Positions 20,785 to 31,862 of a stretch of 51,486 bases of DNA are shown here, in pieces; position 1 is the stretch's first letter; each line of letters opens with the position of its first letter. The notes under the pieces are model-generated. The model made no database searches. It was given only the letters and a program-made list of their open reading frames with translations, and had not been told where the DNA came from. Both the position numbers and the translations under genes were made by a program. The stretch is from Acanthamoeba lenticulata (taxonomy: Eukaryota > Discosea > Longamoebia > Acanthamoebidae), in assembly GCA_002179805.1 (NCBI GenBank), contig NAVB01000498.1, positions 1-51,486 on the forward strand, given 5' to 3'.

Positions 20785-22798
20785 TTATCCTCGTTTGCGA
20801 CTTCGGTCGCGTCGATCTTCGCTCCTTGAGGAAGAGGGTGAAGGTGATGTCTTCCTTCGCTTCCTGCGCGACGAGCGATCGTCTTCCTCTCGATGGTGGT
20901 GACGCCGCTCCGTCTCTCGTTCTCGGCTGTCCGCCCTCGAGCGCTTCTCTCGACTCCGTCGTTTGCTTCGCTCGCTCCTGTCACGGCTTCGGCTCCTGTG
21001 GCGCGACCTCGAGCGGCGCCGCTTCCCCCTGCCCCGACTGCGGCTTCGCGATCGACTTCGGTGACTGCGATCCCAACGCGACGCGGCGCCCTCGCCCCTT
21101 CGCTCCGGGCTGGCCGTCTCCCTGGGGCTGTGCCGGCCGTCGGAGGCCTCCACCGCCCCGTCATCTCTCCGGTCCCGTGACGTCCAGAAGTGGTCCCGGT
21201 CGATCCCGTACGCATTCCCTGTGTTCATGTGATCAGGCCACGCCCCGCTCCGCTCGTGCGGCAAGAAGCGAAGGAGGCGAAGCGATGGGCTACCGGGGTT
21301 GCGGAACGGGTGAAGGTAGTTGCACTCGCTCCCGCGGCTGCATCCGCCCCGCAGGTACTGCCCACACAGGGCCGCACGCCACGACGTCACTGCGCAGGCA
21401 CGGACGTGAGCGTTGGCAGTTCTCAAGAATGAGAGAAAGAGGGAAATACCGGGGCTGAACTGGACAAAGAGGGGCTTGCCACCGTAGTAGCGCTCGTGCA
21501 GCGCGCGAGCGGCTCGTTCGGCGTCCTCCACGTTGGTGTACTGCACATAGAGATTGCCGCGGAGGTGGGCGGCGCGGTTCCTGCAAACCTGTCCTCGCCC
21601 GTCTCTGTGAGGCACGGGCTTGTAGTGGCGGGAGGGCAAGAGATTGACCTTGAACTGCATCAACTCGCCGTGCTGGCGGCATTCGGGCTCGACGTCATAG
21701 AAGAACTCGCGGTAGTCCGCCATCAGCTGATTTTCGTCAGGCTGAGAGGAGAGCGTTAAGGGGACCAACCACCAAGAAGATGATCATAACATACAAACAA
21801 ATTAACAAATAAATAACGACGACGAACAGGGAAAGGAGGCGGAAAGGATTCCAGCAGAGGCAGCAGCGCCGACGACAAGAAGATGGTGAGGACGACTCAC
21901 TTCGAGATCGTTGTCGCCACCGTTTCCGTGATCCTCTTTCAGGTCGTCCCCCGGAGGGCGGTGTCGGTGCCGGGGCTGGGGCTCTGGCGGGACGGCGCCA
22001 AAGGAGTCAAACATGTTGCGAATGAGGAGAGTCGTGCTTCGGGCCGGGATCGGGTGGCGCCATCGACAGCGCGGCCCATAGCGACACGCGCCCGTCCGCA
22101 TGTACTGTGGGCAGTTGGCCTCGTCCTCGTTCTACGCACGACACGATACAACTCGCCTCTCATCATGAGGCCCACGCCAAGTGAGCTGGTGGCGAGGGGC
22201 TGGCAATACCTCGGATGGGCCGTAGTGGCGCGGCTGTGGGACGAGCAGCAGCTCTTGCCGCCGTGCTTCCCGTTCCTGGGCCGATGCAGGCAAAGGCGTA
22301 AGCAGCGACGGAGCAAGTGGGGTGAAGGGGCAGTGGAGTTACCCGCTGCTCCTGTTCGGCTTGCAGCTCACGCTGCCGTTGCTCCTCGGCCTCTTTCTCC
22401 TGCTGGGCACACCGCTCGAGAAAGGCCGCCTGTGCTTGCCGCTCGGCCTCCTCCCAGGCCTCTTGCTGCCGGTGCCGCTCGGCCGCCTCCTCTTCCTCTC
22501 TAATGCGAGCCTGGGCCTCCGCTTCAGCCTGGGCAGCAAGGAAGGCAGGATCATTCTCCTGGGCCAGCATCTCTTTGGCGAGGGCCTGCCGTTGCTGCTT
22601 CCTCTTCAATTTCTTTTTCATCTTTTTTCTTGCCTTTCTTGGTAGCCCAGAAAGCATGGCTGAGAAGTTGCCATCTGCACAAGACGAAGCTGGCGTGGAG
22701 CAACTAGATGCAGGACCACTGTCGCCATCTGCCTGGGGCTCAGAGACCTGATCCATAAGGGTACTTAGCAACTTTTCTTTATCATTTTCTATGAACAT
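20785..22798 (-). CDS. ZRSR2: ZRSR2/Urp-like U2AF35-related splicing factor
   Basis: Six exons, 22343-22798, 22210-22275, 21901-22131, 21450-21741, 21294-21389 and 20785-21218, give 524 residues. After an N-terminal basic, highly charged helix (KARKKMKKKLKRKQQRQAL and Glu/Gln-rich coiled coil) comes the first CCCH finger CPQYMRTGACRYGPRCRWRH. Next is a UHM-type RRM (LLIRNMFDSF, LRGNLYVQYTNVEDAERAA, GKPLFVQFSPV), then the second finger CGQYLRGGCSRGSECNYLH followed by FRNP, and an Arg/Ser tail. This order is diagnostic of ZRSR2/Urp, which recognises 3' splice sites of U12-type introns and some U2-type introns. Its presence suggests a minor spliceosome in this organism, although I saw no clear AT-AC or U12-type donor in the window. 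Confidence 0.93.
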
Positions 22799-23138
22799 TA
22801 AGGCAATATCATTTCCCGTGTCGACAGGGAGACGTTACTGACATCGCTGATAAATTCCCCGGTGGCCTCTCCTTTCAGGCGAATTGGTAACGGGTGGCAA
22901 CAAGTATGAAAGGCGATTGGTGTCGCTTGTGCCCCAGAATCAAAAACGCGGGAATAACCGGGGAGGAAGGGCGGTTGCACGGCCGTTTTCGGAGGAGCGA
23001 ACGACCCAGCCCCGGCCGGTAGCTGAGCACTTGAGAGGCGAGTGGAGGCGAAAGGAGATTCACCTCTTGCTTGTCCCGTTGTCTGAGCCCCCTTGCTTCC
23101 TCAGGGGATAAAATCTGGAGTGATCGCAACATCACGAA
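22799..23138. promoter_or_regulatory. Divergent intergenic region between ZRSR2-like and CaMK-like genes
   Basis: This 340-nt gap separates two divergent start codons and should hold both promoters and leaders. I see no TATA box at a convincing position, no repeat and no coding potential. Confidence 0.35.
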
Positions 23139-24870
<1,732 letters not shown>

Positions 24871-25322
24871 GCCACCCGCGGGCTACCCCTCTCTGGCGAG
24901 GCCTCGAGGACAAGGAGGAGGGAAGAAGAAGAAGAAAAGCGAAGAACAGCCGTTCCTCGCCGCCGTTTCGCCAAGCAGAGAACACACAATCACCATCTTC
25001 ATCACCATCATCAACAACAACAAGAAAGAACAACAAACGGCGAAGCGACGGAAGAGGGACGCGCGGAGAGAAGGCTTGGGGGAGCGGAGGAGAGGTTTTC
25101 CATCTTGGACGCGCCGCGGGGGCTGAAGCGGTGGAGGCGGGGTGCGGGCGGGCATCATGTATACTTTGGTCAACAACAACCAATATAACACCAACACACC
25201 ATCACCGTCCCTTCCTTGTGCTTCTCGTTCGCCCTCCACAACACAAAAACAGAGAGAAAAACATTTCTCTGTTAATTAACAATAAAATAAATCAAAAATA
25301 ATTCATTTACGCAAACCACGTG
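24871..25322. other. Intergenic stretch between kinase and D-glutamate cyclase-like gene
   Basis: This 452-nt stretch holds the kinase 3' UTR, Gln/Lys-like (CAA, GAA) simple sequence, AATAAA at 25281-25286 and an AT-rich block just before the next start codon. I see no supported ORF, RNA gene or repeat. Confidence 0.4.
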
Positions 25323-26665
25323 ATGGAGGGGAGGAAGCGAGCTGCTGTGTCGGCCATCCGTGAAGTTGAGCGACTCATTGCCGCCGACCCAGGTGCGCAA
25401 CTTTCTAAGGGGCACAGTTCCGCACTGCGGAGAGTTGACGGTCGTCTTCCTTCCTTGATCTGTTGGTTGATGCAGGCAACCGGGGCATCGGACCGCTGGC
25501 GATGGAGGGTGAGCTGCATCGTGCGGCCACCGCTCTCTACCACCCCGACGTGCGCCGCGTGGGCATCGCCACCGGGTAGCCTCCTCCTCCTCTCCAGAAC
25601 TCGGATTGCACAGCTCTCACTCGCCGTCGTGCGCCCACACCAGGTTCTACATCCTGAGCGCCGGTGTCCCCGAGACCGACGGCCCGTTGGGCGCCCTCGC
25701 CATGTGCGCACCTTTTTCCTGCTGCGCTCTTAAGAGCTTGTCGATGGACTGACCGACCTCTCTTTGGACCTGTACAGCGCCCGCGCGCTGGTGAAGCTGG
25801 GCAAACGGGTCACCATCCTGACCGACGAGCCCAGCCGGCGCATGATGGAGCTCGCCACCGAGAAGAGCGGCCTGCAGGGCGCTCTGGAGCCGCTCCACCT
25901 CTTCCCGCTCACCCTTCCCGGCGGAGAGGAGGAGTGGTCGGCCTACTTTGACAAGGCCGCCCAGTCGTTTGACTACCTCGTCTCCATCGAGCGTTGCGTA
26001 CGTTAATGACCAACCACACAACTCGTCCTGTCCCAACGTGGTCCTTCCTCCTCACCTTGATGCGATTGATGACCTCGTCCGCAGGGCGCGGCGGCCGACG
26101 GGAAGTACTACAACATGCGGGCGCGCGACATCACCGCGTTCACGGCCCCGATCGACCGCTTCTTCCGCTTCTGTCGTGACGTCAAGCACCTGGGCACCGC
26201 CGGCATCGGCGACGGCGGCAACGAAATCGGTACTCGACCACCTCTCTGCGTTCCTCTTTCCCTCAAGTCCAGCGACGCTCACCCGCGCGAGGCGCAGGGA
26301 TGGGCAAAGTGGCCGAGCTGGTGAAGAAGCACGTCCCGGACGGCGAGACGATCGCCTGCGCCACGGCCACGGACCACCTGGTCGTCACGGGCGTCTCCAA
26401 CTGGGGCGGCTACGCGCTGGCGGCGTCACTCCAGCTGCTCCACGCCGCGGCCGACGAGCAGCAACAGGCGCTGCAGGAGGACATGCTGGTCACGCGCGAG
26501 CAGGACAGCGACATCCTCGACGCCGTGCTCGCGGCGGGCGCCGTCGACGGTCCGCTGGGCCAGTGCATTCGCTCGGTGGACGGCCTCGCCTTTGATGACT
26601 ACATCCAAACGCTCGAGGCCATTCGCCGCATCGCGTCCAACGCCTTCTCCACAAGCAACGAGTAG
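25323..26665 (+). CDS. DGLUCY: D-glutamate cyclase-like protein (DUF4392)
   Basis: Six exons, 25323-25392, 25476-25575, 25644-25703, 25778-25997, 26085-26229 and 26298-26665, give 320 residues. The protein matches the DUF4392 domain of DGLUCY: NRGIGPLAMEGEL, RRVGIATGFYI joined to SAGVPETDGPLGA, an LVSIERCG stretch leading into ADGKYYNMRARDI, and the conserved glycine-rich GIGDGGNEIGMGK. Human DGLUCY carries this domain plus another module and converts D-glutamate to 5-oxo-D-proline in mitochondria; here the domain stands alone. The N-terminus has no obvious presequence, so location is open. Function is inferred from the family, with catalytic specificity untested here. Confidence 0.82.
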
Positions 26666-26729
26666 CAGCGATGTGGCCAACAGAAAAGAAAAAGTAGAAG
26701 TTTTTTTGTGCAGACAAACGTTGGTTCGG

Positions 26730-29320
26730 TCAGGCCTCGTGCAGTTCAAAGGGCCCGAGCTCGATGGCGCAGCTCTTGGGGAGGAGTTTGAGCTTGGCCA
26801 AGTAGACGATCTCGTAGGTGGCCGCCGAGTCGGCGACGATGGACGGCGGCAAGCTGCGGGGCAGCTTGAACTCGATCAGGCCCGCCCACTGGCGCCCCTG
26901 CTGCACGGGGAAGCCCTCTGGCGCGGCCCGCTCGGCGGCCACCCGGACGCGGTGGCGCGACTCCACGCGCCGTTCGCTCTCGCCGCTCGACTTGTGGTGC
27001 TTGTAGGTGAAGCTGGCCGTGAGCTTGTAGAGCTTCAGCATCACGCCCTTGACCGGCCGCTTGTGCATGTTGTTGACCGTGACGCGGAAGCTGATGTTGC
27101 CGCCGATGGTGAAGCGGGTGGCCTCGAGCGCGCCCGTGAGGAAGACCGGCCGGCGCACGGTGAGCCGCTTGCCCACGGCCCGCTCGTCGCTGGCGCTGAT
27201 CACCGGCGGCTTGAAGGACGACGGCGACGACGGTAGCCGCCCACCGGAGAGCGGCGACGGCGTCCGTTCGGGCATCGAGTTGGACGAGCGCAGGTTGGTC
27301 CCATGCGGCAGCGCGCCCAGGTTGACCGTGAGCCGCTGGGCCTGCGGCGCCGGCTGCGTCGCCGGGGCCGCGGACGGACCGATGCCAGTGACCGTCGGCC
27401 GTCGGGCGTACAGGGAGTGGGCGCGGACCAACTGCGACCCGCGAATGGGTCCGCTCCCTTCGGCCGGTTCGTCCTCGGTCTCGTCGTCGTCTTCGTCTTC
27501 GTCCTTGTCCTTGTGGTCATCGCCGGTCTTGGTCTCGTCGGCAAACTGCAGCTTGCGTCGGGCGAGGACCGAGTCCAGTGCCCGGAAGGACTGCTTGAGC
27601 GCCTGAGGCTCCACGGGCGTCGCGGCCGGCACGGGCACGGGCACCGGCATCGACATCGGCGTCGGCAGGGGAATGGGCACGGGCCGAGGCGGTTCCACGT
27701 CCTCGGTCTCGGGCTTGTCCTCGTCCTGCTCGCGCACCGCGCGGACCGAGTTGAAGTAGGGCGAGAACATGATGGCGCGCACGCTGATGGCCAAGTCCTT
27801 GGCGATCCTCTCGCCCTCCTCTTCGGCGTACTGGCCCACGAGCCTGTGGATCGTGCACACACAGAGGAGCCGGGCTTAGTGTCGAGCCCACGCTAGGGCG
27901 ACGTGGGGGGGGGGGCGTGGCCTACGTCTCGCGGATGAGTTGGGTCAGCTGCGCGGAGGAGGCCTTGAGCGTGGCCGAGGGCAGATCGAGCCCGAGGGCC
28001 TGGGCCCGGTTGCCCACAAGCGTCAGGTCCGACAGTCCCTCGCGCGTCATTTCCGCTATTTCCTGCTCGCCCAAGCCGTGCATATGTGAAATTCCACTCA
28101 AGAATCATGAGCATGGGAGGAAGCGGTCATGGGCGCACCTTGGCGTGCGCTCGGGCCTCGCCGGAGGAAAGAATCTTGAGCACGCGAAGGGCCTTTTCCA
28201 CGCCCGCCATGGCTCGTTCGCACACGAGCCGGTCCTCCTCCTCCCAGACACGCCCGGCCGGCACCGGCCGCGGCGATGTCGGCAGCGTCGTCGTCGGGCC
28301 CGCGAATCTTGGTGAGTTCACGGGCGACGCGATCGAGGCCGGCGATCGGGGCGAGGCCAGCGCGGGCGGCGAGCGGGGCGAGGCGAGCATGGGCGGCGAG
28401 CGGGGCGAGGTGAGTGTGGGTGGTGATCGGGGCGAGGCCAGGCCTGTAGTCGGGAAGCGCGGAGAGAGGGCCGGTGGGCTGCGCGGGGAGAGCGGCGACG
28501 GTGTCGGCGGGATCCGGGGTGAGGCGAGTGCGGCGCTCGGGCCGCGCGGGGACAAAGAAGATGACGAGGTCACGGGCGCGGGTGACGAGGGCGACCGATA
28601 GGGCCGCGTCGCCGGTACGGCGGGTGAGGCGGCCAGGGCGGCGCCCGGCCGGGACAGGCCGCGCGGGGACTGGAATCCCAGGAGCAGAGTGCGCGCCGCG
28701 TGCAGGTGTTCCTCTGAACCCTGACGCGCCATTCTGGCCTCTGGTTTGTAGAATCATAAAAATATTAGAAAAAATCAAATTATTATTATTATTTTTTAAA
28801 ACACTTCAATTTTGGTACTTATTTGATGATGTACCCTGGAGGAGTTCGGGCTGGACGGCGCCCGTCATCAGTGCTGCCTTCACGCTCTTGAGGAACTCGT
28901 ATTGGCCCCGAATCAGCTCTGGTGAGAGCAGTCATGTGCGCACACATGAGCGACAACAGGCGTGGAAAGAGGAGGGCCGAGGAAGAGGAGGTCAACGAGA
29001 GACGCGGGGAGGAAATGAGGCGTACGGTCGGCCAAGGCCGGATCGTGTGACTTGAGCGTGGGCGCGAGCCGCTCGAGCGCGGAGGAGGTGGCCATCATCA
29101 TGTCTCTCACGCTGCGCTTCTGCTCCTCTGACGGTTGAATGCCAACACAGGCCCTTGGGACAAGGATAGAGAAAATAGACCATAGCAGCGCCTTGTCAGC
29201 GCGCTGGACTTTGGGCCGGGGGGGGGGCGAAGATTGAAAGAAGAACGAAAGAGGAAGGACGCACTGTAACAGGGCCACAAGCTGAACACCACCGTCGCGC
29301 AAGTTCTCAATTTGATCCAT
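26730..29320 (-). CDS. Arrestin-fold protein with SPRSPP repeats
   Basis: Six exons, 29265-29320, 29026-29153, 28835-28918, 28139-28740, 27926-28062 and 26730-27843, give 706 residues. The N-terminal 100 residues are helical (KRSVRDMMMATSSALERLAP). They are followed by about 130 residues of Ser/Pro-directed repeats (ASPRSPPMLASPRSPP) and a second helical part (EEGERIAKDLAISVRAIMF). After an acidic and proline-rich linker, the last 140 residues look like an arrestin C-type beta sandwich: RPVFLTGALEATRFTIGG, FRVTVNNMHKRPVKGVMLKL and a final YEIVYLAKLKLLPKSCAIEL. Only one arrestin-like domain is evident. Arrestin-fold proteins adapt membrane cargo to trafficking and ubiquitin machinery; here the partner is unknown. 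The Ser-Pro sites suggest control by proline-directed kinases (inference). Confidence 0.7.
28347..28454 (-). repeat. 27-nt tandem repeat encoding a 9-residue SPRSPP unit
   Basis: CGGGGCGAGG recurs at 28347, 28374, 28401 and 28428, an exact 27-nt period. On the coding strand each unit gives a variant of LASPRSPPA within the arrestin-fold gene. Being in frame, copy-number change would alter length without a frameshift. Confidence 0.8.
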
Positions 29321-29609
29321 TGCGTGGCGGTGTGTTCGCTCTATTCTTTCTTGTTGGTTCTTATGTTGTTGCACGTTGTGGAGGCTTGGTCGCTCGGGGC
29401 ACCGCTTGGAATGCTTAACATTCCAAAGGTGAAAGAACCCGCTGCGTGTGGTGCTACTTGTCACCTACATCCTTAACTTTGCAAAACTTCTTCTGCATTG
29501 TTGTCAGCTCTTTGAAGGCCACCTCCCATGTATCGTCCTGGCCCAAGCTTCTTTTTTGTTTTGTTTTTTGTGTTGCTTTTTGTTTCTGTGCTGTATTTAT
29601 TTCTTAAAA

Positions 29610-31817
29610 ATGGCAGAACAGGCAGAGGTAAAAGAGAGGCATGCACTGGAGCTGCTGCCTGGAGAGGCCTGGTGGCTCGTGTTGGTGCAGTTAGCGCCCG
29701 ACTCGTTGGCTGAGGCCGTGCGGCTAGCCCAGGTGTGCCGCACCTTCTGCGCCCTTGTGCTGGGCAGCGAGTCTGCCCTCACGGAGCCTTGCCATGGTGA
29801 AGTTTTTGCGCCCCTACGCTCTGCCGCCCTCGCCCACCAGTGGCGCCTCTTGTCCCGGCAGCGCTGGCAACACTCGCAGGTGCGCAATGTGGGCCCCTTG
29901 GGTCCATCGGCTATTATCCAGACCGGCGTCGGAGCTAAAGGTGTCTCCTTGGTTGTTGCTAAAGGTCTTCAAAGAGATGCTCATTGTTCCCCACCAGGCG
30001 AAAAACTGCTCGCTTCGTACGTGGAAGAGGTGGCGCTCGAGCACAGCTTGCTCGCACCTGGTTCGGTGATCAACCAAAAGATACCGCCACGCGCGCTCTA
30101 CGGTCTTGGCTCCCACTTTCGGGAGTCTGAGTGTGATGGTACGGCGGGTGTTGTGCAGGACGAGCCAAATCTCCACTCACACACACGCACAGAACGATCC
30201 GATCAACCGGTAAAGGCTCGTGCTGTCTTCATCGATCTGGAAACGGGGTGTGGGGCGGGGTATACCTCGCAGTACCCCGCCAGCGTTCTATTCGACAAGT
30301 CCAAGTACGCGCTTTGCTGTTCTTCTTCATTTATACTTATGTAGTTGAAACTACATGAGAGTTGACTTGGCCATGTGGTGATGACCCACACGTAAGCCTC
30401 TTTTACACGACCGGTGAGGTGGTTCATGGCTACTGGTCAAATGGGCACTATTTGTTGGGCGCCGAGTCTATCGAGAGCGTGCTTGACCTGATAAGGCGGG
30501 AGTCCGAACGTGCCGACACGCTACAAGGCTTCCAACTGTTCCACGACCTTGCTGGTGCATGTGGTGGCGGGTTCACGAGTCTGCTTCTATCGCGCCTGCG
30601 GGAGGAGTATTCGGGCACAATCCTCTCTGCGCTGTCCGTGATTCCCGATCCCAATCCAGACGCTCTCACCCCCTGTACCTCCCTCCGAGCGACATACAAT
30701 GATGCCATACACATAGCACAGCATCTTCTGATAGCGACGCAAGCACAGATAATGTCGTCCTCACTCTGCACCACATGACCGAGGCGACGGATTTGTGCTT
30801 CTACGTAAGCGAGAAGGTACCCCAACAGAGGAGTTCTCTTTTATGCTACATCAGCTGGAGATCAACTTGACGTTGTGTCATCAGCGCGTTCGTGAGCTCT
30901 GCGGGCGTTCGGTCCAGCCAAGTCATTTCATTGCGCGAGCGTTTACCGGGGTTCGTAGTGCCGGCAGGTTAGAGGATGTCATTTCATTACAAACGTCTGT
31001 TCTACGCACAGGTCACGAACCCTCTACGCTTCTCCACCGAGCATCAGGGCAACTACGAGCCGAGTTCACTGCGCAGCCTTGCTCAGACATTGGTGCCCGT
31101 CTCGCGACTCTCTCTTCTCTCGCTCAACCACGTTCCTTCCTGGCCTCCATCAACATCGACGTCGGAAACCATAGTGGACGCGCTCTACTACGATAGCAAC
31201 CTGCTGGCTCCCCGATCCCAGTGGATGTCGGGCCGCATGCTCGTCTCCCATGCGCACCTTCAACTCGAGCCGTCCAAGCAGAGCGCAGGGATGATGTTCA
31301 GCCAAATCGAGGAGCTCTTAGCGACCGTACAACGCCGCGACATCACCATGCCTAACATTTCGTCCGAAGGTGAGGGAGAGGTGGTGGTGCCCTGGTATGT
31401 GTCCTGGATTCCCGATAATGCCAAGCACTCCTTCGGGCGTTGGCATCCGTGGCGGTACAACAGCCCTTCTGTGGCCACTACGACGCTAGTCGAGGAAGAG
31501 GACAGGCAGTTCCTCCGGGGCAGCGGAACGCTGATCTCTAATTCAACTAGCGTGCGACATTCCCTGGAGGCCTGGTGCGCGTCCTTCTCCGCGCTGTTCA
31601 GGCGCAAAGCGTTCACGTACGTACAGTCCGCTCTGCGCTACATCCTGATTGTTCAACGCTCTGACGTCTCAAGGCTTGCTTGCACGACAGGTTCTATGAT
31701 CATGGATGTGATGAAATGGAATACGCCGAAGCCAGAGAAGTGGTGGGCGACCTGGTGCTCGAGTACCAGGAGCTGGAAGCTTCAGACGAGCACAAGGACG
31801 CAGAACAGAAATTTTGA
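29610..31817 (+). CDS. F-box-like module fused to a highly divergent tubulin
   Basis: Eight exons, 29610-29940, 29998-30138, 30193-30304, 30397-30674, 30749-30804, 30855-30950, 31012-31616 and 31691-31817, join in phase to 581 residues. Residues 12-100 look F-box-like (LLPGEAWWLVLVQLAPDSL, LAQVCRTF, WRLLSRQRW). From about residue 105 the protein follows beta-tubulin along its length: ARAVFIDLETG, NGHYLLGAESIESVLD, LQGFQLFHDLAGACGGGF, REEYSGTILSALSVIPD, PYNVVLTLHHMTEATD, WYVSWIPDNAKHS, LISNSTSV, ALFRRKAFT and a CDEMEYAEAREVVGDL tail. The GTP-binding GGGTGSG loop is replaced by AGACGGG and the N-terminal QAGQCGNQ is unrecognisable. Intact splice sites and no stops argue against a pseudogene. 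Whether the two parts form one protein depends on intron 29941-29997. Confidence 0.68.
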
Positions 31818-31834
31818 GCGAAACAAAAAGGGGA

Positions 31835-31840
31835 AATAAA
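31835..31840 (+). terminator. AATAAA polyadenylation hexamer
   Basis: AATAAA lies 18 nt after the tubulin-like stop and only 23 nt before the next same-strand start codon, so the downstream gene has almost no room for its own leader outside this region. Confidence 0.4.
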
Positions 31841-31862
31841 TATTAAACAGTGGATCACACAG

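Noticed and set aside
29971..30020. Tubulin N-terminus in another frame (MLIVPHQAKNC) requiring a frameshift
   Set aside because: Splicing 29941-29997 gives a continuous frame (TGVGAKGEKLLASYVEE) that aligns better, so no frameshift is needed.
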